This document shows positions 31,494 to 44,500 of a DNA stretch of 64,000 bases, one piece after another. The stretch is from NCBI GenBank assembly GCA_014871385.1, contig CM026428.1, positions 6,241,471-6,305,470 of the forward strand. Direction: 5' to 3'. A program made the translations under genes and the position numbers. This DNA is from Ceratodon purpureus. Taxonomy: Eukaryota; Streptophyta; Bryopsida; Pseudoditrichales; Ditrichaceae. The notes below the pieces were generated by a model, which saw only the letters and a program-made list of their open reading frames with translations, was not told where the DNA came from and ran no database searches. The first letter of the stretch is position 1; each line of letters starts with the position of its first letter.

Positions 31494-32738
31494 TGGCGGA
31501 ACCTAAACCCGATGGTGCAGAGTTGGATGTAGGGCAATCGGAGATGGTGGTGGGATTAGTGGGATTGGGTGCCGTGGCGGGTTTGGAGTGGGGACAAGAA
31601 AAGGGGGTGCCAGAATCTTATCATTTTAGCGTGCCAAGTGGAACGTCGTTCGACTGGTGCGCTCTAATTCCGTTCAGGTAGTGGAAGTGTTGTGGATGTG
31701 ACTCATCTGTTAGTTTAAATTGTTGACGGTTTAAGGGGGCGTTATACGGTACATAATTAGGTTGCACTCCCACTTCAGCATGGGAGGGAGGATTGGAGGA
31801 ATGGTGACTATGTTCTGTTCCCTATGTTCTTTACTCATGAGCGTAGTATTGTTTGTCTGCAAAAGGCTTCTTAGGAACTCGCTCATATTGGATATAGAGT
31901 TTAACCTTGATAATGTCACCTTTGTTAATAAAACATCTTGATATTGTCACTCAAAAGTTTGAAACCGATTTTCTCACTGTAAAATTTCGTTGTTATTATC
32001 CTTATCATCCTTGATAATGTCACTATTTTTTTCCAAAATATGTAGTGTAAATGTGATAATATCAATTATGGATGGATTGTAGGTGATGGTTGGTTGGTTG
32101 GTTGGATGAATTATTTTGACTTTCTACCTTCTTTTTTTATAATATCACATTATGCACAAATCTTCAAAATGTGACATTATCAAATATGTCATACCTTGTT
32201 TATATCACAGTTTATGTTGAAACGGATGGTATAATATTATTGGGGTTGGAGTTTATGTTGAAACGGATGGTATAATATTATTGAGGTTGGACTATAGAAG
32301 AGAACACAATTATATTTCAAATTGTGAACATATTTTGCACTGATGGAATTTGCATATTTGTTGCATTTAATCTCTTAGGATTTTTTATTGATGATAATGA
32401 ATAAAAATATTGAATGGATTGGTCTTATGTTGATGTACGAATTTTTATTTTTCTTGTAAATCTGTAATTCCATTTTCTTTGAGCTTGCAGCATAAATATG
32501 TAGCACTGATCTCTTTTTAAGACGTAAGGTTATTATATCTATTTCATATCTTCATTTGCAAAAGTAATTGTGATATGTGGTGTATTATGTTCCAATAACT
32601 TATGGTCTATTCATTGTAGGAGGCGTTTATATTGCATCTATCCATTTCCGTCAAGTAAATTTTCAGAATAATAAATAATTTTGAACCACATCTCAATTTT
32701 TATTTCTTTGTTTTCTTAGATGATGCATGTGTAATTGC
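31494..32738. other. AT-rich intergenic region
   Basis: No credible gene. It contains several near-copies of phrases such as 'GATAATGTCAC' (31910-32180) and the 41-bp duplication listed separately. It may be decayed transposon DNA. Confidence 0.5.
32210..32291. repeat. 41-bp tandem duplication
   Basis: Two adjacent copies of a 41-bp unit (32210-32250 and 32251-32291) starting GTTTATGTTGAAACGGATGG differ at one base. Confidence 0.92.
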
Positions 32739-33140
32739 CATTAGGTGCAAAACGGGGTCTGGAAAAGGCCGTGTAAGCGGCACATGAGAGAAAAAAATGG
32801 GCGCTGCCCGTGTGCTTTTTCAACGTGGCACGTGATGTGCCACCGTGGTGTCAGCAACCGCCACGGGGGCTCGAACCAATGACCTCCCCGCGAGGTGTGT
32901 CGAGGGCACAAGCTACAGTGCTGGGCTGACACCATCTGCCCACTTGGGACCAAACCCCGATACAAGTCATTCATGTCTCAACTATTATTCCTTGGAGCAT
33001 TGTTCACAGTGCGCCACGCAGTTCTGTGCGGGCAGCAACTCTGGCACCCGCTGCCAGCGACAGTGCGAGGGGCAGCAGGGGGTTCACCTAGAAAGGGCAG
33101 GCTTACACAGCCTTTTCCAGACCCCGTTTTGCACCTAATG
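32739..33140. mobile_element. 402-bp inverted-repeat element with tRNA-like B box
   Basis: The ends are an inverted repeat of about 40 bp (CATTAGGTGCAAAACGGGGT onward) with one mismatch, at 32739-32778 and 33101-33140. Inside, on the minus strand, GGTTCGAGCCCC (32866-32877) is a good Pol III B box. A TAGC-starting A-box-like stretch lies 38 bases upstream, and the segment is bracketed by GGTGTCAGC/GCTGACACC. No clear target-site duplication was found. It could be a MITE that captured a tRNA-derived SINE, or a foldback SINE dimer. Confidence 0.65.
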
Positions 33141-33201
33141 AATAATGCACTTCTCTTACGGCTCTCGGGATCCATTGAAGCATCTTATTGCATTAAGGTT
33201 T

Positions 33202-33331
33202 TACTAGTGGAAACCATGTCCACAACAACCAAGATTGGTGACCACGAACGTGACCATTTAGAAAATTTGGTCAAAATGGTCATATTTGTGGTCACCAATC
33301 CTAGCCGTTGTAGATATGGTTTCTACAAGTG
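33202..33331. mobile_element. CACTA-type MITE, copy 1 (130 bp)
   Basis: An imperfect hairpin whose ends pair as [C/T]ACTAGTGGAAACCATG-type inverted repeats, flanked by the 3-bp duplication TTT. The interior also pairs (GATTGGTGACCAC with GTGGTCACCAATC). The same family occurs at 50280-50410. CACTA ends with a 3-bp duplication are typical of CACTA (En/Spm) transposons; this copy is far too short to code for a transposase. Confidence 0.85.
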
Positions 33332-34860
33332 TTTGTGTGTCTAAGTTATACTTTTCTTCTCCAATGAAGGCTTGTTGTTCTTCTTTTTTCTTGCAATGAA
33401 TTTTGTTCATTTGCTTTAAATAATATATATAAATCATTAGTGAACATCATAGTAAAAGCAAAAGTCCACGTCATCTAATAAAAACTTGTGCTGTAGATAT
33501 TGTTGCATTCACTTTCAGAGCCTAATTTAAATGGCATGTACAATATTTAGTTGGAGAGCCACATCTAAATAGCATGTACAATATTCTCTTACAGAGCGTG
33601 ATTTTAGTGCCTGATGTGAGTGGCATGTGCAACATTCACTTTCAAAGTGGATTTCTTTATTCTTCCTAAATAAATATAGGTTAGAGCTTGAGCTTGGTTG
33701 GATGCCCTTACCTATTTTGAAATTTTATAGGCATTTAAAACTTTTTGAGCTAAATTTGGAGTCTTCGTCCCAATATTATTCAAAAGAGCTACCTTAAGAT
33801 AAAGTAGGACTCTACTTCCGTATAATAGTTTGGGCAGGCTTTGCCCTTCTCTTTCACCTCTTCTTGTGCTTGTGCCTCTAGCATGTGTCTTAAACTACGT
33901 TTGATAGGGATTTTTAGACAAATATTTTCAGAGCCTAATTTCACAGCTTGATAGGGGTTTACTTTCAGAGCTTAATTTGAATGGCATATACATCATATAT
34001 ACTTAGAGCTTGATAGAAATGGACCATAGATAACTATGATGTAACATGTATGTATGGCAAATTCTCATCCAAAAATAATTGTAATTTTTAATGTATGTGT
34101 ATTTAATCCAATAACTCTAAAATGTTGTGTCATAATTTGATATATAACCTCTAAAGGACAATTGTCCACATTTGAGCTTTTCAAAAGATCGGGTAAGTAT
34201 CTCTCATGTCAATTTTAGATAATTTATTTTGAAACTTTTGTGAATGTTTGCTGTAATAAGAACTTTGAGGGAATCTAATATTTTCTCAATTAAACATTTA
34301 AGAACATAGTTATCATACCGAAAGTTGAACTTTGTGTTTGGTAGGCAATTTGGGTAGCAATGTTAAATACATTAGTTACCATTGAAATTTTTCCTATAAA
34401 TAATAAATGTCATTATCTTTGATGATTTCCAAAACAAAAACCTTCTTTCGTAACAAAATGTTTATTCTGCAAAAGATCAAAGTTATCCCACGGTTTCAAG
34501 CCATGTGCCAAAAAAACTTCTCCTTTCCATCATAAAAGTTAGAAAAATTCTTTTTTTATGTTTTTTCTCTTTTTCGCTTAAAGGATGGACATCAATCTTT
34601 ACTTTGACCATTTGGATTGGGACTTTATAAAATAATCAAATTTCTAGGAAAGAAATATGAAGTAGCACTCTTGTGTATTCAACTTAATAAAAGTCTTGTT
34701 TTCAACATGCTACACTTGTCTTTTGTGTATAATTTTTTTTATACAATTAACTAGCTTAGTCGTCTTTGTCTTGCACCTAAACCTCAAAATCCATAATGCC
34801 AAAAACCTAAGAAAAAAAACAATATCGTAACATATTATTTTCCCACCAAAAAGTGGAGAC
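33332..34860. other. AT-rich intergenic DNA with degenerate repeats
   Basis: At 33505-34030 the phrases 'TTCAGAGCCTAATTTAAATGGCATGT' (shortened forms) and 'ACAATATT' recur five or six times with drift, suggesting an old tandem array or nested MITE remnants. Nothing else is recognisable up to about 34860. Confidence 0.45.
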
Positions 34861-36516
34861 TCTCACCTTCCTCCCTCCGCTCCAAAATATTGACGGTCAC
34901 CCTCTCAACTCAATCACAGTGTGAATGAAACTCCTGACTCAAAATTCAACACGCTAAAACATTCATACCGTCACACTTCTCCCACCGAACCAACTACATA
35001 CAACTCCTGCTTTTTCCCACAAGTCATGATGCTCCAACCAAACCAAATCCCATCCATTGTACTCCCCACCACTGCAACCAAAACCACTCTCCACGTGGCA
35101 CCACGGGACTGGACCACACCACCCCAGACCAACGCACCAGTCCCAACCCCCCCTCCTCCAACCACGCGACAATCCACGCGCGAGACCACGCGCCCTCCAA
35201 AGACTGCATCAGTACCGCGCGCGCAACCGGGTAGGAAACCGGGGGCGTAACCGGGGGCGGAACCGGGGGCGGAACCGGGAGGGAAGAAGGGAGCCTGCGC
35301 AAGCAGCGGCCTTGGAGGGAGTCGGCTTGGACCACCCAACCCAGTTTTGTCAAGGCGATGATGCTGCGTGGATCACCGCTCTCGGTGATCGCTCGTGGTG
35401 TTGTGGCATCGACGTCACCGCTGTTGCGTAGCGTATCGTACTAGCTGTGCAACGAGCTTGTAAGTGCGTGAATCGGTGGTCATTTGGTCTGGGTTCGATC
35501 AGTCCTGTGCGGTCCAGTGCGGTGTCTAGATTTCTATTCTAGCAGCTGCAGTGGATCCGTTGTTGGTATTAGAATCGTTCTATTCTCTTTTTGGAGTGAG
35601 GTTTGGGAGTTCGTGGTTTTTGAGAAGGAGTTTGTGAATTGGGTTCCGGGGTGGGATACAGCTGAGTATCAGGTGAGGCAGTACTCTTGTTTGATTGCTT
35701 GAGTTTTGTGCAATTGAGCTGGTAGGAGGTTGCTGGAGTGGAGTTTTGTGTTGTGTGGATTATTCCTTTTTTTGGTTTGTTTGAATTTTTTATGTTCAGT
35801 AGACGTGTTCGGTGTTTTTTTCAGTGAGACTTCGACCTTGGAGTGGTAGTATTTTCGTTTTGAGTCTTGTAAGCTAATGGTTAGCAATTTCAAACGCAAC
35901 TTTTTTAACAATTTGAGTGGAATAATTCCTTTCTCTTTCGGTTTTAGATGCGTAGGAAGGAAATAATAGCTGATAGTAGACTTCTAAGGTGAAACTGTAC
36001 AGTGGATAGTTAATTTTTAGCTAGGGCTACAGTGCGTGGTCCCTCAGTGGGAGGTTGTATTTCTGATGGATTCGAGGACATAATTTAGTCTGTTCAGTCT
36101 TAGGGTTACCTTTTCGAAAAATGTTGCAACAGCAGGAGCAGCGTGAAACATTTGATTTCAGTAGAGGTTACATTGTTGTGGTTTTACTCAAGTTGCAAGT
36201 AGCAATTTCCTACCAGAGAAGGGAACACTCTTCTAGAAATCAGACATTAGCTTGAATTTGTAATAATTGGAGAAACTTGTAGCAAGTTTTGGCTCCAAGC
36301 CTAGATTAGGCAACATATAGAATAAGTTTTCATGTAATTTTTGGGAGTTAAGAGTTCTGGTTGAAATTGGCTACCATAGGCCAAATACATGTATACTGAA
36401 CAGGAGCCTAGTTCATTTTCAACTTCAGTTTGTGATTCTCAACAGAGCAATCAGAATAATTGATATTGGGCATTTGCGTGACAGGTAGTTGATGTGCTTG
36501 TAGCCAAGTGCTAGAC
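34861..36516 (+). promoter_or_regulatory. Promoter, GC-rich repeat and leader exon of the ABC1K gene
   Basis: A GC-rich island (about 35150-35430) includes about five copies of a 12-bp unit AACCGGGGGCGG (35225-35282). A good donor TATCAG|GTGAGG at 35671 and an acceptor TGACAG at about 36483 suggest a non-coding first exon and a 0.8-kb leader intron upstream of the ATG at 36517. This is inferred from splice signals only. Confidence 0.5.
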
Positions 36517-39500
36517 ATGGCGGCTCTGGTGAATGCACACTTGGTCACTTCTCAGACAATCAAACTTAGCAGTGAGCTCGGCAGCTCTGAATTGCGAGAG
36601 GGTCAGGTTCTGGGCGGGCTTCGATTCCCCTTGAAGCCTCTCCGAGCTAAGAAGCTCCGAAATGGTAGAATTCGGAGTGCTGGTGAGAACGGAAGCACTT
36701 CCTCCAACGGGTCAGCTTCTCGCATGGTTCCAATTGAGGAAGCACTCAAGGGCCGGAACGCCACTTTTCTCAGCAAAAGATCCGATCCCAGGATAAACGG
36801 CACCGCGAATGGTACGTGTAATATATCATTTGAAGTTTTACTTCTTTCCATCAATCAAAACTGACTGACATGGCCAGAGATTCCATGCTTAATTTCTGTA
36901 GCTTAGCGCTGTTTAAGGATTCTATGAATTTATTGAACCACAGGCGGAGCGAAGAGCTCAACAAATGGAGCCGCTGTCAGAAAATCCAACGCATATGAGA
37001 ATGCAAATGGGAGTGCAAATGGAAGTGCAAATGGGAGTGTAAATGGGAGTTCAGGTGGGAGGACGAATGGATTCGCTAGTCCGGTGATGATGAGCCGTCA
37101 GCTGGAAGGCGTGTCCATTGGCAAAGTGAATGGCAGCGCTAGCACCGATGTGGTGATTCCTAATGTGGATGTGGCGAAGAGGGTGCTGCAGCCTCCAGTT
37201 GATGTAACCAAGTATGATGAGCAGCCTCTTAGGGTACTACCATCAGATGAGGGGTTCAGTTGGGCGAAGGAGGACTACAGTGCAACGCAACGGAATATCG
37301 ATGTCTGGAGCTTTGTGCTTACCTTGCGGTCTCGAGTGTGGCTTCTGGACGCCAAATGGACTTACATTGGTGGCTTTACCGAGGAAAAGCAGGTCAGTAA
37401 TTATTGTTTTCCTTGTTCTTAATTAAGCTTCTTCTAGGATTTTGAGACGGTGGATTTGGCTCGCACATTGGTGGGCATTTTCGAGTCTCTCAAACTTTCA
37501 AAGGATGTGTGACTTGGATTTTTCTTTTATTGAATGTGGTAGTCTTATCATGGCAGAAAGCAAGGCGGCGGAGCTTAGCGGTGTGGGTTAGGGAGAGGAT
37601 TTTGCAGTTAGGACCAACTTTTATTAAGCTTGGTCAGCTATCGTCCACGAGATCAGATCTCTTCCCGGCTGAGATTGTGGAGGAGCTAGCAAAGCTTCAG
37701 GTAAGCTTTTGTGCGTAGAATTCTCAAGCTGGTTATTTTATCATTTGATTTACAATCACTTCGTCAACCAAAGCTTTGGGTATGCGTAAGAGGGTTGTTG
37801 TTAAATTGTATATCTAATGTAATGTCGCTGAAATTTCCGGAATGTTTTTTCGTAGTGAATAACTCTTGGTGTGTTGTGCAGGATCGAGTTCCAGCGTTTT
37901 CAGCAGAGAAGGCAATGGCTTTCATAGAGAAAGAGCTGGGGGCGCCAGTAGATGAGTTATTTGCAGACTTCGAACGTCAACCCATCGCTGCAGCAAGTCT
38001 TGGACAGGTTGCGTCCTTTTTTAAAGCTCTGGAAAGTCATGGCTTCTGCCAGTTTAAAAGCACTCCACACATTGTGGAGACTCCTGAATCATTGCTCGAA
38101 ATTATAATAGTTACCTTCAATTGACGCTATCTTTGGTGTGATTGTTAGGTCAGAAATCCAAGTCTCACATCATTGTTTTCCTTGAGCTTTTATTTTCCAA
38201 CACTTATTTTTCCTATCAATATTCTGTTGCTGCAGGTACACAGAGCAATTTTGCGCAATGGAGAAAGAGTTGTAGTCAAGGTTCAGAGACCTGGCCTGAA
38301 GAGATTGTTTGACATTGATTTGAGTAAGAATCTACACAAACTGAGTTTAACCAAACTCAACTTATGTCTTGAACTAAACATGTACATTCATTATATTTGT
38401 AACAGCTACAATTGCTTGCATTTGCGAGTATTTTTCTAATCCAAACAAGGTAGATTCTTTCACTATAACTTTTCCTTGCTTATGATTCAGTGTCAGCGTA
38501 CTGATGTTGCATGTGGCTTTGTGCAGATAATTTGAAAGTGATAGCTCAGTATTTCCAAAATAGTGAATCTATGGGAGGTCCAACGAGGGACTGGCTTGGC
38601 ATCTATGAGGAGTGTGCCACGTAAGTAAATAAGACTCAATTAGTTCAGCTCTGTCCGGACAGAATGTCTCAATTTCTTACATGAATTCACTTGAAGGTGA
38701 AGGATCAACGGGATATTGGTTTCATGAGGGCTTACAACATGGGTTGGTTTCTTTGGTCAACAGGATATTGTATCAGGAGATCGATTATTTGAACGAAGGA
38801 CGCAATGCAGATAGATTTAGGCGGGATTTTCGAAAGCAGAAGTGGGTCAAAGTGCCTGTGAGTTTCTTTTCCTCTCACAAGTTAATGACCTCACGTGGTG
38901 TGCATGTGACGTGAGAATATTATCCTTCAGATCAAATCTGTTCAACGATTTATTTTTTTTAAATTGTGATGTGCAGCAAGTATTCTGGGATTATGCATCA
39001 CAAAAGGTGCTGACTCTGGAGTATGTTCCCGGTAACGTTTTCCTCCTTTTCGCATTCCCAAATGGTCTTATTACATTACACAATATCCAAAGAGAGGCCG
39101 TTCTTAGATGACTCTATTTTTGGACTCAAAATGGCATTAATCGACATGTAACACATTTAGTGATTGTTCAAGTAGCCTTGTTTTTGTATGATGAAAAGGT
39201 AGGCTCAATTTGTTAAATAAAACTGTTTTTGTGCACTGACCTCGTGATCATTAATCTCTGAGCAGGTATAAAAGTTAACGACGTTGCGGTTCTGGATGCT
39301 GGTGGTTTCAACAAATCCAAGATAGCAAGTCTTGCCATTGAAGCTTATTTGATACAGGTGTCTTACCAAATCCAAAGCTTATTTTACGCATTATCCTTCA
39401 TGCTCTACTGCGAAAGCTTACCCATCATGTATCAATGTCTTACTCGTTTTGGCTGTTTACAGATCTTGAGGACTGGGTTCTTTCACGCTGACCCGCATCC

Positions 39501-41596
39501 TGGTAACTTGGCTGTGGATGCCGACGGGTCGCTTATTTATTATGACTTCGGAATGATGGGCGAAATAAAGTCTTTCACACGAGAGAAGCTGCTTGAGATG
39601 TTCTATGCTGTGTACGAGAAAGACGCGCAGAAAATTATCCAAGCATTGATCGAACTTGGAGCCTTGGTGCCAACTGGAGACATGGGATCGGTTAGTTTTT
39701 ATTCAATTATTTCCTTGCTAAGTCTATTTGTTCTTTTATATTATTTCAACTTAGTTCTGAACACTGAGGGACGGGCTCTAAGAAGATGTATTTAGCTTAC
39801 AAATCATGGATTTTGAAAATGATTTGACGTGACTTCATATTTTATTATGGGCGATGTCTCTGGAGAGTTCTTCCGCTTCCTAGCTAATTTAAGCATGTTG
39901 ATTCTGAACAGGTGCGGAGATCAGTGCAATATTTCTTGGATAACTTAATGGATCAAAAGCCTGATCAAGCTGCAACCTTCTCAGCTATAGGAGAGGTAAG
40001 CTTTCACGTCACATTCATTCGTCCGATTAGAATCGCCTACTGAGATCGTCCTTCAGATCCTGAGCTATCTTGGTCTTGATCATGCAGGATTTATTTGCAA
40101 TTGCGGTGGATCAACCGTTTCGTTTCCCAGCTACATTTACGTTCGTCCTTCGTGCATTCTCCACACTTGAAGGTTTGTATTCAAGTGACTGTCCTTTTGT
40201 TATTAATGTCTCCCTGTTTATCATTCTGGTAATTGCACATCGGTTACACCGATTGCACCTTATATTGTGGAACAAGATTTCATAGTTACTTTTCAACAGC
40301 TGACATCTAGTGAACGCGCAGGAATTGGCAACACTTTGGACCCTGATTTTTCGTTTGCAAAGATAGCTGCACCGTATGCCCAGGTACACAAACCCTGTCA
40401 AGAAATTTTTCTGCTCGGGGTGTTTTAGCATTTTGGAGGTTTAGAAAGAAATTAGAAATGCAATTTGCCAATTGGGTTAACACTCTAAGATTTTAGCATC
40501 AACCCAGCGTTTAAATGTTACTTAATCTAACGCTTAGCACTCTGTGTTTACAGGAGTTGCTGGATTCGCGCAACGGGTCGCAAAGTGGGTCACAGTATTT
40601 TGTCCAGGAACTTCAGCGCCAGGCAGCTGATGTATGTTTCTGATAAACTTTAAGGCATCTCTTTAACTTCATTTCATTGGAAGGTTTCATTTTTTTTGCC
40701 ACTTCTGCTGAAATCATATGATGATCATGTGTGCAGGCAAGGGATGCCACGGTTGCAATGCCCCAGAGAGTGCAACGCGTAGACAAGATAATGCGGCAAC
40801 TTGAAGCTGGCGACTTGAAGCTTCGAGTCAGAAGTCTTGAGGTGACAATCTTGAGTTTGCTTAAGAATCTCATTTAAAAACCCAGAAGTAGCTCTATCTG
40901 TCTATTTATCACACATGACGCATTGGTACTTAGTGTATCCAATTCTTCTTGCCACTATAATGTTGCCCTTATCATCAAAGTTCTCGTCCTTTTGAGGTTT
41001 ACGAATCGCTGTACATGGTAGTTTTGTTGACGCATGGATTGTATGTTAGGCGGAAAGGTCAGCAAGGCGAGCATCTGTGATGCAAATGGCTACCATCAAC
41101 ACCATCTTTGCAGTGGGTTTAGCTAACATTGGAGTCACACTAAGTACTGCTCAAGGCATCTCAGCTGTATCAAATTCTTCGTTTGTCGGAGCTGGTAAGC
41201 AAACAATCTGACTCATCTTTCAGTATCCTTCTTGAAGTAGCCAGGAATTGCATGCGAATTCCGAGATTTAAGTTGGTAAAGACGTAACACATGTTTAGCA
41301 TCAAATCCTGCTTTCATGTAGGCTTTTAAGAACTAAGCAGTACTTTCATGAATATTTAATTCGTGATTGATTTTTTAGTGTAGCATGGTATCTTGATGTC
41401 TTTGTCTCATGGAATCGAATAGCCTAATCGATTTCTAGCTGTCAAATGTTATGGGTCACCGAACACGTTAGGATATTTTTTGGTCGTCAGGATCACTTTC
41501 TTAACCTTGCATCTATGTGCAGGTGTGTTCTTGTTACTGTTGGTAAACAATGTGCGTCGGATGCGCAACCTCGACAAATTTGAGAAGATGCTGTAA
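36517..41596 (+). CDS. ABC1K7: Plastid ABC1-like (atypical) kinase, ABC1K7/SIA1-like, 765 aa
   Basis: Atypical protein kinase of the ABC1/UbiB family, probably plastid membrane-associated and acting in prenyl-lipid and stress metabolism. Exons: 36517-36811, 36944-37392, 37557-37700, 37882-38007, 38236-38323, 38527-38620, 38764-38857, 38977-39031, 39266-39357, 39463-39690, 39912-39995, 40088-40172, 40322-40383, 40554-40631, 40737-40841, 41050-41194, 41523-41596; all GT-AG and the frame closes. The N-terminus is Ser/Arg-rich like a transit peptide and has ANGSANGS repeats. Family motifs: KLGQ (272-275), Ala-rich loop AAASLGQ (332-338), Lys 353 (VVVKVQRPG), [22 protein letters not shown] (487-494), DFG (507-509). 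Two hydrophobic C-terminal segments follow. The catalytic set is complete. Assignment to the ABC1K7 branch over other plastid ABC1Ks rests on remembered similarity. Confidence 0.9.
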
Positions 41597-44500
41597 TCGC
41601 GAATTACAGCATGGCTCCGTGTTATAGTAGAATGGGCTCTATAATGTATATTGACTTACAGACATACCAGAGCCACCATTTAGAGCAGGCTCGCTCCATT
41701 CTTTTCAAATAAGCATGCATATGATAATCCCAGTATTTGGGTGTAAACAAACTGTAGTTCTAGACTCTACGAGCACTGTACTGAAATTTGTAAACTCTAA
41801 CATGATAACATGATTTTGACCTTCACAATTATTTGGTTGCACGAAGTTGAGTTGACTGCCACCTCCAAACAGTTGGAATCTTGTCAAAATTACTGCAATG
41901 AACACTAATTAACTAACCGTAGGAATCTTCGCTGTGCTGCACATGGTGCTGATGTTTTCTTCTTCCTACACGTTCATGGATTCCAGTTCTATTCGAACTT
42001 ACACGTTAGCATTTATGGTACCGAGAAACCCCTTCGTGCAGAAGTACAAAGTGAAAAAGGCTTGAGACTTTTCTTCGACCTGTACCTACTTCCGCATGAT
42101 CAGGTTTCTAGATTCTCATTTTTTAACCAATTTGACCTTATGGCCGCTCTCCGAAAAGTATTGACATCGCACGCAGAAAGGTGCACATCATTACGAATGT
42201 CCTACTACTCTAGCTCACGAAGTACCGCATTCCCTTAGTGATGTGGCACCTTCACACATTCAGCGAGTTCGGGGGGGAATCGTTTGTCAACCTGTCATTA
42301 CCCTGCTAACTTTCGGAGCATGAAGGCTCCTGCAGTCGGCAGCAAATCCGAAAGACTCGTGCTAGACTCAATTTTAGGGGGATGAGAATTTAACTCTGCT
42401 ACTGTGACCGCTCAAGCTAAACACTGTAATTACATCGCCTCTGTCTTTGTGTCTTCCCCTCGTGGCACGTAAACCAGTACAGGGCTTGTAAGTTATTCCA
42501 TTACTGCAATTAATCTAGCTTTCGTTTGCTCCCAAAAAAAAAAAAAAAAAAACATTTAGAACTATAAATTTAAATTTAAAATACAATCGACGATAAGGTT
42601 GACAATAAAGTTAAAAAACGCTTTCCAAAATATCAAGAAAAGTTACTAGATTCTTGAAAAAACTATAAAATATTAATAAAACATATATGAACTAGTTAAT
42701 TTCTCTAAAACTACTTGCAGATTCATCATGAAAATTTGAGAAATTTTGAAGCTAAAAATTGGAGAAGCCAAGGTGACGTGAGCGGAGTGTCAAGGTGGTG
42801 ACGTCTGTGAGATGGCCACATGGACTATGCTGTGGAGCCAGGAAGCGTGGAAAGGGAGGTGAGTAATCATGGTCGTGTTTTTCCTCGAGCGCAATTCGGC
42901 ACCAGGTTCAGAGCTGGGCTCCAACACTGGTTGCGAAGCGGCGAGGAGACTAATGGGAAGCGCTCCTAGCCTCTCGCCTCCGCTCTTGAAGGCAAAGCTA
43001 GGTGGCCGAGTGCTTGTCGTCCTTGCAGGTACACCCTCCAGTGCCTCCACCTCCCTGGCTCCTCGCCCTCAATATCTACGCCCCCTTGGATGCCATACCA
43101 CCCCCACCACCATCACCACCACCACCACCACCACCACCACCACCTCCACACATCACCCCCACACTCCACAAGTGGCAAGTCGCTCACAGTATCCCACTCC
43201 AGCAAGTCAGGAAGGCGATATATTGCAAACTCCAGATCCTACCAAATTGTCCACTAACCTTTTTCACCTGAGCCGACTCGAGTACTTGATGATCTCATGG
43301 CAAGTGACTGGCGCTCACTCTCCTTTCCGATGCCTCGTCTGCAAGTTTCTAATGAAGCAAACTGGGGCGAACTGCAGCAGTGATGGAGTCATTGTACTCA
43401 TCCATTGCATATTCATGCCCCAAGTCATGAGAATATTCATGTGCTTTCAGGATTTCAGGCTGGTTCAGGACTCGTTCCTGAAGGCTGAAGCTGCAGGATT
43501 GCCAGCCAGCCAGCCTGCCTGAACTGGTGGGGGAGTGACAGACCTGGTTTCGGTCTGCAACATGGGCGAGAGCTACATGTCCCAGATTTCACAGATTTTT
43601 CTCTCCGTGATGGCTATCTTGGGCACAAGTTGCGCAGCGATTCAGACTCCTACATCTGTGTTGTGGTGTTGGAGTGCGTCACTGCGTGCAGCTTACTGAT
43701 GTTAGCAGCTAATATTGGTGTTAAAACTTGAATTTGAATATTGTTCAATTGTGTTTGGGTGTAGGAGTACATCCTGACTATGGTGTTGCTCATTGCTTGA
43801 TGCATTGAGCTTGATGAATACACCAAGCACATTAGGCGTGTCATTGTGTGTGATACGTCAGCATATAATGTAGCAAAAACAATTATATTGTAGTATAATT
43901 ATAGTGGTGAAGGAGAATTACAAAGGGAGTTATATAGTATGGCAACTCCTACGAGCACACAAAATTCTCTCACATCCTTTTGTAACATGTCACTTGATTA
44001 TGTGAAGATTGAACTTTTTATCGTAAATGATAAAGACTACATGTTAGTAAAAAGACCTTTTTTTATTCGTTGATTTAGGATCCTAGTTTGAATGAATTGA
44101 AAATCTAAACTTGAATGAGTTTTTGTACTCATTTGAATTTTCAGGAATTTAATAATTTTATTCTTTGAACTTAATCTTTCCACCAAAAAAATTTTCCATT
44201 GACTTATTTTATCTTTTGAATTTCTAATGGATTAAACAACATTTAACGCCCTCTTATCTTCCACTAACATATAAGACATATTTTGTTGCATTATCAAACA
44301 TCATAAATTCATTTTCCGCATAATAGGTGTTGAATCAATTTTGGACATGGATTTGTTTAATTTTATACACTTTGACCATAGCCATCGTTCACGCCAATGG
44401 AGGTTAACATGGCGGGTCCCAATAAAGTTGCCACCGAGGTCCCACCAATGCCAAAATGGTACCGGTCACTCCAAATGTATTGCCTTGAACGGCAACTTAC

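Noticed and set aside
32741..33138. Two ORFs both ending in LFQTPFCT on opposite strands
   Set aside because: They are the same inverted repeat read from each side, not genes.
42536..42555. Poly(A) run as evidence of another retroposon
   Set aside because: No target-site duplication and no tail motif like the other retroposons in the window.
42869..43522. 217-codon plus-strand ORF
   Set aside because: It runs through a (CCA)n microsatellite, has no recognisable domain, and its composition does not look coding.
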